From CAYHHI01 sp964356335 (GTDB lineage: Bacteria > Arandabacterota > Arandabacteria > Arandabacterales > Arandabacteraceae): a stretch of DNA of 64,000 nucleotides. The notes under the pieces are model-generated. The model was not told the origin of the DNA. It worked only from the letters and a program-made list of their open reading frames with translations, and did no database searches. Shown here in pieces: positions 52,634 to 61,877 of this stretch (within the stretch, counting starts at the first letter, position 1; each line of letters starts with the position of its first letter). A program made the position numbers and the translations under genes. The DNA lies in assembly GCA_964356335.1 (NCBI GenBank), contig CAYHHI010000005.1, positions 46,763-110,762 of the forward strand, in the 5' to 3' direction.

Positions 52634-55279
52634 ATGATGCGAACCCTTATCACAAGGGCCATGATAGCGCTCTTTGTAGTCGTGCTTTCCGCGGCGCTGT
52701 GCTTCGCAGCAAACGTCGGAAAGATCGCGGGCAAGGTCGTGGACAAGGAAACCGGGCAACCGCTTCCGTTCACGAACGTGGTCATCATGGGTACGGCCAT
52801 GGGAGCCAAGGTGCTTAGTGACGGAAGCTACACGATCCTGAACGTTGCGCCTGGCACCTATGATGTCCGGGCCTCGTTTATGGGTTACAAGTCGGTCCAG
52901 GTCACCGGCGTGGTCGTGAAACCCGATCTCACCCAGACCATCAATTTCGAGCTTGAGAAGACCGTTGTGGCTGAGCTCGAGCCGATTATTATTCAGGCCG
53001 AGCGGCCCGTTGTCGAGGTGGATGTCACTTCGACCCGGAACATCTTCTCAGCCGAGGATATGAAGGCCCTGCCGGTGGATAACCCGGTCAATGTGATCAA
53101 CTATGTCTCCGGCAGCACGGTGGATCGGCGAGGCATACATATAAGGGGCGGCCGCGCAATGGAAGTAGGGTATTACATCGACAACGCGCCCATCCAGGAT
53201 CCCATCATGAACACCTCATTCCTGGATCTCACGGGCCAGTCGGTCAACGAGATGGTGATCTTCACGGGCGGGTTCAACGCCGAATACGGGAACGCCAGCT
53301 CCGGCATCGTCAATATCATCACAAGCGAGGGCACCGACAAATTCCAGGGTTCGCTCGAGCACAGGATGTACCTGCCGGTGCAGATGTTGTGGCGCAAGAG
53401 CGATACCGGCGATCCCCTGAAGACGTCTGAAGCGCGGGAACGGATCAACCTGAGTGGCCCGATCGTGAAGACCGAGAACGCCGACCTCAAGTACGCGGTG
53501 GCCGCTGAAGCCTTTAAGACGGATGACTACGAGCCTCGCGTCGAGGTCCTCGACCGTCCCGGACAGCAGAGACTCTATGACGGCGGCTTGACCTACCGCC
53601 ACGGGAGAACAAAGATCAAGGGCGTCTTCAACATCGAGAAGTGCCACCACATATCCAGCTATGATAACAGCCTCAACCGGCTGTACGAAAGAATCTTGGT
53701 GCCGCAGACCTGGCGCAGGACCGACAGAGAAAACTACCGCCTCGCGCTGAACGGCACCCACATGATCAACGACAGGTCCTTCTTCGATGCTTCGTTGAGC
53801 TACCTTGCCGGCAGAGAGGAAATCGCCCAGCCCGGAAGAAAGTGGAATCCCGATCTCAGCTGGCAGCAGAACCAGGACCTCTACCGCTGGAACCTGGACG
53901 TCCGGCGAGATGCGAATAACTTCATTGTCTCCGGTGACAATCCCTACTACGACCTCCGGAAGAACAGAATCTATGCGTTCCGGGGAAGCTACACGCTCCA
54001 GAAGGGCAGGAACGAGTTCAAGACCGGGCTGGATGTAACTTCTTATGATACCAAGAACGACGACATCTTTGCATCAACCCAGAACTACTACATCTACACT
54101 TACGATGTGAAGCCTCGCGCCGGGGCGGCCTACTTGCAGGATAAGCTTGAGTTCCAGGGCATGATAATGAACCTGGGCATGAGACTGGATTTCTTCGATC
54201 CGAATCACAAGGTTGTCAAGGACTTCGATCATCCTTATGACAATGCTCCGGACTCGTCGGTTGTGGCCTCGCTGCAGGGTGGTCCCAATAATGATTGGGC
54301 TCCCATCGGTTACGACAGCACGTGCAAGTGCATAAGCGGTCTCAAGGATGCTACCGTCAAATGGAAGGTCAGCCCGCGCCTGGGTGTTTCCCATCCGATC
54401 ACCGAGAACAGCTACCTGCACTTTCTCTATGGGCACTTCTTCCAGATGCCGTCTTTCAACTACCTCTATCAGAATGAGAAGTGGGCTACCAAGGGCCGGT
54501 GGATGATGGTCGGCAATCCCGATCTCGAGGCCGAGAAAACCGTTGCTTACGAGGTGGGTGTCAATACGCTCGTGGTCACGAACACGTCCTTGGACGTCAC
54601 CTTCTTCTATAAGGACATCACCGACATGACCGAGACGGTGACTGTGGGCCCGACGGTGGCTGCAAACCCGCAGGACACGGAGAATTACGTCACATACAAG
54701 AATTCGGGCTATGCCAACGTCCGTGGTTTTGAGATCAACCTTAAACGGCCTCTCGCCGAGCGCTGGCACTATCACGCTGCATACACCTTCATGGTCGCCA
54801 AGGGCTTCAGCTCAGACATTAACGAGGGCAACCTGAGAAGGTTCGACAGCGAGAATCTCCCTACCCAGCAGTTCTATCTGGACTGGGACAGGCGGCATTC
54901 CTTCCTCCTCACGGGCGGATATAGTGCGGAAGGCAGTTGGAGTGCCAACATCGCCGGCTCCTACGCGACCGGGGCTCCGTACACCAATCCCAAGACGCTC
55001 TCCAAGAAGCCGTCCCGCAACAATCTGCGCTTCCCGTCTATAAGCAACGTGGATGCTGAGGTGCATAAGTACTTCAAGTTGATCGGGCTTAACGCGGACG
55101 CCTTCCTGCGGATAACCAATCTCTTTGACCAGCGTAACCTGGTGAACTGGGACGACACGGATCAGGACTTCAGGAATTGGCTGATCACTAACCCGGGCGA
55201 CTACCTTGGCCCGTTCGGTGACTATACAATTTACGGGCCGCCGAGAAGCACGGTCGGCGGCATAGGCGTGAGTTTCTAG
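52634..55279 (+). CDS. TonB-dependent receptor with N-terminal carboxypeptidase-regulatory domain
   Basis: An 881-residue outer-membrane receptor. A signal peptide (IALFVVVLSAALCFA) is followed by a CarboxypepD_reg domain (GKIAGKVVDKETGQPLPFTN, about residues 25-110). Then come the plug (DVTSTRNIFSAEDMKALPVD, GIHIRGGRAMEVGYYIDN) and a large barrel ending GGIGVSF. This architecture is the SusC/OmpA-like class common in FCB bacteria. GGAGG lies 3 bases before the first ATG and 6 before the second (52637), which may be the real start. It heads an operon with a secreted protein and a PorV-like protein. Confidence 0.92.
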   Translation: MMRTLITRAMIALFVVVLSAALCFAANVGKIAGKVVDKETGQPLPFTNVVIMGTAMGAKVLSDGSYTILNVAPGTYDVRASFMGYKSVQVTGVVVKPDLTQTINFELEKTVVAELEPIIIQAERPVVEVDVTSTRNIFSAEDMKALPVDNPVNVINYVSGSTVDRRGIHIRGGRAMEVGYYIDNAPIQDPIMNTSFLDLTGQSVNEMVIFTGGFNAEYGNASSGIVNIITSEGTDKFQGSLEHRMYLPVQMLWRKSDTGDPLKTSEARERINLSGPIVKTENADLKYAVAAEAFKTDDYEPRVEVLDRPGQQRLYDGGLTYRHGRTKIKGVFNIEKCHHISSYDNSLNRLYERILVPQTWRRTDRENYRLALNGTHMINDRSFFDASLSYLAGREEIAQPGRKWNPDLSWQQNQDLYRWNLDVRRDANNFIVSGDNPYYDLRKNRIYAFRGSYTLQKGRNEFKTGLDVTSYDTKNDDIFASTQNYYIYTYDVKPRAGAAYLQDKLEFQGMIMNLGMRLDFFDPNHKVVKDFDHPYDNAPDSSVVASLQGGPNNDWAPIGYDSTCKCISGLKDATVKWKVSPRLGVSHPITENSYLHFLYGHFFQMPSFNYLYQNEKWATKGRWMMVGNPDLEAEKTVAYEVGVNTLVVTNTSLDVTFFYKDITDMTETVTVGPTVAANPQDTENYVTYKNSGYANVRGFEINLKRPLAERWHYHAAYTFMVAKGFSSDINEGNLRRFDSENLPTQQFYLDWDRRHSFLLTGGYSAEGSWSANIAGSYATGAPYTNPKTLSKKPSRNNLRFPSISNVDAEVHKYFKLIGLNADAFLRITNLFDQRNLVNWDDTDQDFRNWLITNPGDYLGPFGDYTIYGPPRSTVGGIGVSF

Positions 55280-55299
55280 AGCAAGGGAGGCTATGGGAT

Positions 55300-57180
55300 A
55301 TGAGAAGATGGATCTGGCTTTTAAGCGCGGTGTCTATCCTTGCCTTGTGCTGGGGAGTATCTGAGGCAAGGATCAATCCTCTTGTAGATAGAGACCTGGC
55401 GCCGGGATCGTCCCAGATATCGCAGTCGCCCGCGGCGACCAGCAAGTTCTTCAACGATCTCAACATCGGAGCTGTCTGGTTTCCCTCGATCCGCAACAAG
55501 GGATACGTGGGTTACGCGGACCTAAGCGCATACTATCCCGGTGGTGGGGATCAGTCAGACCTGTGGCAGGCGGGCATGTGGGCCGCAGGCTACGTCAAGA
55601 GCGGATCGGGCTGGCAGCCCAAAGCCTGGCGCTATCTCGGTTCCGACGGGGCAACGGGCGATCTCCAGTATGATGCGCTTGACGTGGAGGCAGTGGTCAA
55701 GACCGAAGCGGATCTGGCCCTGCCATATCCCTACAGAAGCCTCACGACCCATGTTAATACTGCTCTCAAGCCCTTCAACGTAAGCGAGGGAGACACGGTT
55801 GATGGGGACATGGGGTTGGACGTCAAGTACGAGTGGCACCAGTGGGGTGTCAGGGGCTACGATAACTGGGTCTTTGTCGACGTGACAATTGTCTTCTCCA
55901 AGGCCATCAAGGATTTCTACTGGGGATGGATGACCGACTCTGATTGCGGCAACGTCAATCTCGCCGATTTTTACTTCGATGATTATGCCGGCTGGGATGA
56001 CACCTACAAGTTCTGCTACATGAGAGACTGGGACTATGATCCTCTTCCCGGCCAGCCCGAAGCCGCGACGACGGCGGACAGTCTGTTCCTCTCGACCAAC
56101 GCAATTGGCCAGCTTCTGCTGGCGGCTCCGCCGATAGGCGGGCGGGTGAATGCGCCTGTGGACGCGGCCCAGAGATGGGTGTCCAAGAACTATTGGGACT
56201 GGAACAATGACGTGTCGTCGGTCCAGGATACTTACGACCGCCTGGCGGGAATCTGGGAGAATCCCTTCCCTCCCCCGGACGATTTCGACTACAGAATGCT
56301 GAACGGCGTGGGGCCGTACCAGGCTGCCGTCGGCGATACGGCTCATTTCTGGATGGCCTATGTAATGGGCGAGGGTTATGACGACGATAACCACTCGACC
56401 TTCCATCTCGGAAACCTCGTGCAGCACATTCAGGATGCCGAGGCCTTCTTCAGTGGGGACATGGTGATCCCGGCTGCTGAATATCCGCCTGCGACTCCGA
56501 ACCTCAATCCGAATCTGATTCGCATCCAGAATGTGGACGTAAGTGCCGACGAGCTCAATGTCCACTGGGCTCCGTACACCAACATCCCATCGCCGGGGGT
56601 GGCGGCGGACAGCTTCTTCGTCTACACGAGCATAGTCAGCAAGCTCGGACCGTGGGAACGCGCCGGCGCTTTCGGCAGCGCGACCACTCACACGACGGTG
56701 AAGCTTGCCCCTGGGTTCTATACCTACGTAATGGTTCAGGCAGCCCACAAGGCCTCAGGCACTATAAGCAATCCCTGGGCTATGACCAGCCGTCTTTATG
56801 AGACAGATAGTAGAGACCGCCTGCGGGCAAATAACAACACTGTTGTGAGTGTTATCGGGAATACGCCCGCGGAGACCGAGCTCGACAAGATCACGGTCGC
56901 GCCGAATCCGTACGACGGTTCGAATCCGGGAGAGCTGAAGGAGTACGAGACGCTGATCGGCTTCCACCATCTGCCTGAGAAGTGCACGATCTACATCTAT
57001 ACGATGCTCGGCAACCTGGTTGACATCATTCATCATGATTCCCAGTCAGGCTCGGAGTTTTGGGACATGACCACCAGGAGCAACGAAGCGATCTCGTCGG
57101 GTCTGTATGTCTATCGGGTCCGCTCAGAAGATGGAAAAGAGAAGATCGGCAAGTTTGCCGTGATAAAGGGGCAGAGGTAG
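55300..57180 (+). CDS. Secreted protein with FlgD/type IX-like C-terminal domain, unknown function
   Basis: A 626-residue exported protein (signal WIWLLSAVSILALCWGVSEA). I do not recognise a catalytic domain in the large Trp/Tyr/Asp-rich N-terminal region (about residues 25-420). A fibronectin-III-like segment (VDVSADELNVHWAPYTNIPS) precedes the C-terminal APNPYDGSNPGELKEYETLI and SGLYVYRVRSEDGKEKIGKF, the T9SS-like tail. It begins 20 bases after the TonB receptor with GGGAGG upstream, and a PorV-family gene follows. It may be the surface partner of the receptor, like SusD-type lipoproteins in other phyla, but it shares no recognisable SusD sequence. Confidence 0.7.
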   Translation: MRRWIWLLSAVSILALCWGVSEARINPLVDRDLAPGSSQISQSPAATSKFFNDLNIGAVWFPSIRNKGYVGYADLSAYYPGGGDQSDLWQAGMWAAGYVKSGSGWQPKAWRYLGSDGATGDLQYDALDVEAVVKTEADLALPYPYRSLTTHVNTALKPFNVSEGDTVDGDMGLDVKYEWHQWGVRGYDNWVFVDVTIVFSKAIKDFYWGWMTDSDCGNVNLADFYFDDYAGWDDTYKFCYMRDWDYDPLPGQPEAATTADSLFLSTNAIGQLLLAAPPIGGRVNAPVDAAQRWVSKNYWDWNNDVSSVQDTYDRLAGIWENPFPPPDDFDYRMLNGVGPYQAAVGDTAHFWMAYVMGEGYDDDNHSTFHLGNLVQHIQDAEAFFSGDMVIPAAEYPPATPNLNPNLIRIQNVDVSADELNVHWAPYTNIPSPGVAADSFFVYTSIVSKLGPWERAGAFGSATTHTTVKLAPGFYTYVMVQAAHKASGTISNPWAMTSRLYETDSRDRLRANNNTVVSVIGNTPAETELDKITVAPNPYDGSNPGELKEYETLIGFHHLPEKCTIYIYTMLGNLVDIIHHDSQSGSEFWDMTTRSNEAISSGLYVYRVRSEDGKEKIGKFAVIKGQR

Positions 57181-57211
57181 GCCTTTGGCACACTTAACGG
57201 AGGATAGAGCC

Positions 57212-58258
57212 GTGAAAAAATGGATCGTCGTCACACTGATTCTTATCGGAGGGGTTGTCGCGGTTACGCAGGTCGTCCAGGCCCAGTCCAGCGACAGGGC
57301 CGGAAGCGTCGGCGCCCTCTTTCTCAAGATGGATGTGAGTCCGCGGGTGGCCGGCATGGGGAGAGCTTGCGTCGGGGTATCCGACGATATCTCTGGCATA
57401 TTCCTGAATCCTGTGTCTATTGTCGATCTCAAGGGCAAACAGGTTTTTCTCTCCGAAATGGAGTATATGGTGGATATGAGAGCTATGGCCGGCGTTTTCT
57501 CCTTCCCTCTGCCTGAGAACCTGGGCGGGCGGATGGCGGTTCATTACACCGGCTTCTTCTCCGGCGATATGAAGAGGACGACAGCGCTGGACATCGATGG
57601 CACCGATACCAACGAGAATTTCACCTGGAATGACCTCGCAGTCGGCGTGACCTACGCCAGGGCTTTCACCGACAAGTTCTCGGTGGGCGTCGGGGCGAAA
57701 TACGTGAGAACCGACGTGATCAATCTCTACAGCCAGACCGTGGCCTTCGACGTCGGGACCATGTACAAGACCGGGTTCCGGAACCTGAGGCTCGGCATGT
57801 CCACGACCAATTTCGGTCCCGACATGAAGTTCCGCGGATCGTACGGCAACACTTACATCAGCAGCATCTGGCTGGTCACGGTCGGCGAAGAGTACGGCTA
57901 CTATGCCCTTCCTATATCTTTCCAGGTTGGGTTGGCTGACGAGATCTACAAGACCGAGCCAATGCGTGTGACAGCTGCCGTCGACTACAGTCATCCCAAT
58001 GACCTTGCCGAGCGGATCCACGTAGGGGCAGAATTTGCCTATGCTGAAAGGTATTTTCTGAGAGGCGGCTTCTTCATGGATATGGACAAGAGCGATATCC
58101 CGGATCCCGTCACTCCGAATGACTCGGCCCTCGACCGTTACATGGAATTCCGGTTTGGAGCCGGCATCAAGTGGCAGAATCTCGGCGTGGATTACGCCTG
58201 GCAGAATCAAGAGAATCTCGAGAGCGTTCACCGCATCGGCGTGAGTTACGGATTTTAG
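57212..58258 (+). CDS. PorV/PorQ-family outer-membrane protein
   Basis: A 348-residue exported barrel protein. Signal peptide VVTLILIGGVVAVTQVVQAQ; then GALFLKMDVSPRVAGMGRAC, the conserved PorV/UPF0164 opening, followed by SDDISGIFLNPVSI and a C-terminal GVDYAWQNQENLESVHRIGV strand. PorV proteins shuttle type IX cargo at the outer membrane and bind its C-terminal domains. The GTG at 57212 has GGAGG eight bases upstream; the frame from 57185 lacks support. It is third in an operon with a TonB receptor and a cargo-like protein. Confidence 0.85.
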   Translation: MKKWIVVTLILIGGVVAVTQVVQAQSSDRAGSVGALFLKMDVSPRVAGMGRACVGVSDDISGIFLNPVSIVDLKGKQVFLSEMEYMVDMRAMAGVFSFPLPENLGGRMAVHYTGFFSGDMKRTTALDIDGTDTNENFTWNDLAVGVTYARAFTDKFSVGVGAKYVRTDVINLYSQTVAFDVGTMYKTGFRNLRLGMSTTNFGPDMKFRGSYGNTYISSIWLVTVGEEYGYYALPISFQVGLADEIYKTEPMRVTAAVDYSHPNDLAERIHVGAEFAYAERYFLRGGFFMDMDKSDIPDPVTPNDSALDRYMEFRFGAGIKWQNLGVDYAWQNQENLESVHRIGVSYGF

Positions 58259-58401
58259 CGAGGTCCGGTTCGGGGACCGCGTAGATCGCTTCAAATAGAG
58301 TTTCGCATTGAGTTGCGGCTTTTAGCGGGCGTTTGGGCTCCTCCCGCAGGCCAGTAAAGCGCCATGTCTCCACCCATTCCCCAGAACAAAGCAATTTGGT
58401 T

Positions 58402-58430
58402 TTGCACGCACCTGCCAATCGTGGTATAAT
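58402..58430 (+). promoter_or_regulatory. Strong sigma-70-like promoter for the endonuclease gene
   Basis: TTGCAC (58402-58407), a 17-base spacer and perfect TATAAT (58425-58430) predict a start near 58437. The -10 box is centred in an 11-base near-palindrome, GGTATAATACC (58423-58433), which may be an operator. The 5' untranslated region is about 137 bases. Confidence 0.65.
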
Positions 58431-58573
58431 ACCATATAGAGGACGCCAGACCGCAAGGATGTCATAAAGCCAGCACACAAGAACGCCGGATCACACGGCA
58501 CCTGTGATGACGAGCCAAGGGTGAGTCACAGGCACGGTTGAATCATTCGCATGGGCCTTGAAGGGACTACGAA

Positions 58574-60274
58574 ATGAACAAACGCCTATCGGTCTTCCTG
58601 AGCAGCCTGGTTGTCCTATTGTGCCTCGGCAGCGGGACGCTGGCCCAGGATTGGAACGCCATCACCCTGTCGGATAGTGTCGTAACCTTTGGATCCGTAA
58701 CGACCGGCGAGACCCATTCTCTTCCCATGACAATCACCAACAACCTCGAGATTCCTGTTCATATCAGCGCGGCTGTCTTCGAAGAAGATGTCTTCTCGAC
58801 AGACCTGATGGACACTATAGATCTCCCCGGACTCGACATCCCTGCCCAGGGGAGCCACAATTTCCATATCTATTTCTCTTCCGAACAGAACATTGACTAC
58901 ACTGACTTCTTGCGCGTTGACCTGGATGGAGGCATACGCTCGCTCGTAGCCGAGGTCTCTGCCCAGGCTCAGTATCCTGATACTTACTACAGCAGTACCC
59001 AGAACAAGTGGGCGGAGGAATTGAAGGATGCCCTGACCGACCTCATCGACGGACACACATCGCTCGGCTATAACACCGCTCGCGACAGCATGTACGGTCA
59101 TATCGATAATGTTGATGGCTGGGTCGAGTGCGTCTATACGGGCAGGAAAGCTTTCTTCAATACGCGCGCTGGAGCGACCGCGAATGGTTTCAACTGCGAA
59201 CACACCTGGCCCCAGAGTTTCTCGGGTGACGCCGAGCCCATGAGGTCCGACATCTTTCATCTTTACCCGACAGATGAGACTGCCAACACCAAGCGCGCAA
59301 ACCTGGATTTCGGAGTGGTGACCTCGGTGACCTGGACGGTGGGAGGATCGAAACTCGGTACCGACTCGCAGGGCCAGCAGGTCTTCGAGCCCCGGGATGT
59401 GCACAAGGGCAACGTGGCGCGCACCGTCTTCTACTACATAATCCGCTATAACGGGGCCTATAACGGGTGGCAGAATCCATCGAAGATGGAAACATGGTTG
59501 CGCGTCTGGCATGTCTCCAGCCCACGAGACAGCGCCGAGCAGGCTAGGAACGAGCACATCTATGTTTTGCAGCACAATCGGAATCCTTTCATAGACCATC
59601 CTGAACTTGTGGATCGCATATCGAGTTTCTTTGGCACCGCAACCCGCCAGTTGGCTCCCGAGATTGCAGTGGCCCCGGAGGCCATCTCGCTCGGCCCAAT
59701 TGGATTCGATTCCACGGTCTATTACTACGCGGCTATCGTCAACAGTGGGAATGATACCCTCAGGGTATCGTCGATCAGTTCGACAAATCCGGCGTTCGAC
59801 GTCAGCGAGACCAGTCTGGCCCTGGCTCCCGAGGCCTACGAATGTGTAAGAATCACCTATGTAGCCGGCGATACGGAGATGACCGATTCAACGCGCATCG
59901 TTATCTTGAGCAATGATAGTGACGAAGGCTCGATCGAGATCCCTGTAAACGTTCAGGTGGCAGGAGGTGCCGGTGTTGATGGCGTTGCCGGGGAGCCTAT
60001 ACCGCGAGAGTTTTGCCTCTACCAGAATAGTCCCAATCCATTCAGGCAGCGGACAACCATTGCATTTGATCTCGCCAGGGGTCAAGAGGTCAACCTGGCG
60101 ATATACAACATTGAGGGGCGGTCGGTGAGCCAGGTCCTCCGCAACGCTTGGATGCCTGCCGGTGAGCATCGAGTAACCTTTGCCGCCGATGGCCTGCCCT
60201 CAGGAGTTTACTACTACCGTCTTACCGCCGGGGAGAAAGTCCGAACCAAGTCTATGCTCCTTCTGGGGCGATAG
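58574..60274 (+). CDS. Secreted endonuclease I with Ig-like and C-terminal sorting domains
   Basis: A 566-residue exported nuclease. After a signal peptide and an N-terminal choice-of-anchor/Ig-like domain (VVTFGSVTTGETHSLPMTIT), the EndA/NucM core contains NCEHTWPQSF (catalytic-type His210), RSDIFHLYPTDETANTKRAN and GNVARTVFYYIIRY. A second Ig-like domain follows, then the FlgD/type IX-like tail (NSPNPFRQRTTIAFDL ... GVYYYRLTAG, ending LLLGR). It probably degrades extracellular DNA for nutrients. A strong promoter lies upstream; the next gene is a separate lipoprotein. Confidence 0.9.
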   Translation: MNKRLSVFLSSLVVLLCLGSGTLAQDWNAITLSDSVVTFGSVTTGETHSLPMTITNNLEIPVHISAAVFEEDVFSTDLMDTIDLPGLDIPAQGSHNFHIYFSSEQNIDYTDFLRVDLDGGIRSLVAEVSAQAQYPDTYYSSTQNKWAEELKDALTDLIDGHTSLGYNTARDSMYGHIDNVDGWVECVYTGRKAFFNTRAGATANGFNCEHTWPQSFSGDAEPMRSDIFHLYPTDETANTKRANLDFGVVTSVTWTVGGSKLGTDSQGQQVFEPRDVHKGNVARTVFYYIIRYNGAYNGWQNPSKMETWLRVWHVSSPRDSAEQARNEHIYVLQHNRNPFIDHPELVDRISSFFGTATRQLAPEIAVAPEAISLGPIGFDSTVYYYAAIVNSGNDTLRVSSISSTNPAFDVSETSLALAPEAYECVRITYVAGDTEMTDSTRIVILSNDSDEGSIEIPVNVQVAGGAGVDGVAGEPIPREFCLYQNSPNPFRQRTTIAFDLARGQEVNLAIYNIEGRSVSQVLRNAWMPAGEHRVTFAADGLPSGVYYYRLTAGEKVRTKSMLLLGR

Positions 60275-60341
60275 CACCGAAAGTGGTTCCATAAGGGCAA
60301 GAAAGGAATACTGCGATCCGAATCCTTGAGGGGGTACGCTG

Positions 60342-61685
60342 ATGCGACGTCGAGCGGCTCTGTGGCGAGGGATTCCTTACCGAGCAAGGCAATGCCTGCC
60401 ATCTCTATGGCGACTGGCTCTGGTGGCTGCGGTCGGTGTGACCTTAGGCGTGTCTGGATGTGGGAAGGAGAAGACTTCTCCCGGACCTGACCTGACTCCA
60501 CCCAACGCCATCACGGATCTTCAGGCAATCTCGCCGACGCCAACGTCGATCCAGCTTTCCTGGACGGCGCCCGGAGACGATGGCACTTCTGGTACGGCAT
60601 CCCAGTACGACATACGTTACTCCACCAAGCCATTCACTGAATCGGACTGGGATACCATGACGAACCGTTCCGATGCGCCATCCCCTCAGGTGAGTGGCAC
60701 GAGAGAAATCCTTGTTGTGACCGGGTTTTCAGCCGCCTCGGCGTACTACTTCGGGTTAAAGACATCCGACGATGCACTCAACTGGTCGGACCTGTCTAAC
60801 ATCATGAGCTGTATGCCGACAGCATATTCGGTCGACACCACGTGGGGAGGCTCTGGGGGCGGGCCTGGCCAGTTCGCTCTTTCAAGAGGGTTGGGTGTTA
60901 GCCAGGCGGGAATTGTTTACGTCGCGGATACTTTCAATAACCGGATACAGAAGTTCGAGATGGACGGTACGTTACTAGCAGTGTGGGACAGCCTGGACAT
61001 TGACGTAGGCGAACTCGGCAATCCAGATGGAGTGGCGGTTGATGGATTCGGAAATGTCTACGTCGCCGATACCGGGCACAATCGTATTCTGAAACTGACG
61101 AGCGAGGGCGATCTCATCCGGGAGTGGAGAGGAGAGGGCAGTGGTGAAGGTGAATTTTACAATCCCCAGGCGGTCGCGGCAGATGGGCTTGGAAAAGTCT
61201 ATGTGGTGGACACCAATAATCACCGCATACAGAAATTCGGTGCCACCGGCCGATTCGTGACGATGTGGGGGGGCTACGGTAGCGGCGATGGCGAGTTCAG
61301 CTATCCGCGGGGAGCTGCAACTGATGGTGAGGGAAATGTATATGTGGCCGACACGGGCAATAACCGCGTGCAGAAATTCACAGGCCACGGCGACTTTGTG
61401 ACTAAATGGGGGAAGCTCGGCTCCGGAGATGGCGAGTTTGACTACCCCCGCCGCATAGCAATCACGACCTCCGGCCGCATCTATGTTGCCGATAGTAACA
61501 ATAACCGGATCCAGGAATTCATAGTTGAAGGTGATTCCGTAGTTTTCGTAGCCAAGTGGGGTGGTGACGGCGCGGATGACGGCGAGTTTGACCAACCCAA
61601 CGATATCGGAGTGGATGACGCAGGCCTAGTCTACGTGCTTGACACCTCAAACCATAGAGTGCAGACCTTCAGGTTGACGAGATAA
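60342..61685 (+). CDS. NHL-repeat beta-propeller lipoprotein with fibronectin-III domain
   Basis: A 447-residue lipoprotein (signal LALVAAVGVTLGVSGC with lipobox). A Fn3 domain (AITDLQAISPTPTSIQLSWT, about residues 55-160) is followed by six NHL repeats, each with the VYVADT-x-NNR pattern (for example NVYVADTGHNRILKL, VYVVDTNNHRIQKFG, IYVADSNNNRIQEF), forming a six-bladed propeller. Such proteins bind carbohydrate or protein partners at the surface; no catalytic residues are identifiable. GAGGGGG precedes the ATG. Confidence 0.9.
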   Translation: MRRRAALWRGIPYRARQCLPSLWRLALVAAVGVTLGVSGCGKEKTSPGPDLTPPNAITDLQAISPTPTSIQLSWTAPGDDGTSGTASQYDIRYSTKPFTESDWDTMTNRSDAPSPQVSGTREILVVTGFSAASAYYFGLKTSDDALNWSDLSNIMSCMPTAYSVDTTWGGSGGGPGQFALSRGLGVSQAGIVYVADTFNNRIQKFEMDGTLLAVWDSLDIDVGELGNPDGVAVDGFGNVYVADTGHNRILKLTSEGDLIREWRGEGSGEGEFYNPQAVAADGLGKVYVVDTNNHRIQKFGATGRFVTMWGGYGSGDGEFSYPRGAATDGEGNVYVADTGNNRVQKFTGHGDFVTKWGKLGSGDGEFDYPRRIAITTSGRIYVADSNNNRIQEFIVEGDSVVFVAKWGGDGADDGEFDQPNDIGVDDAGLVYVLDTSNHRVQTFRLTR

Positions 61686-61877
61686 CGCAGGCAAGAGAGT
61701 AGCAGCCGGTGGTTACTTCTATCGTTTATCTGCCGGTGGGCTTGAGCAGACACAGTCCCCTACGCTCGGCGGCGCTTAAGGAGTCCGTCCATGGGATGAA
61801 AGCATCTATGGGTTCGAAGCAGGCGGAACTGGACGTCGAGCTCAGTCCATTCTGCAAGATCAAGCAGACAGCGGATC

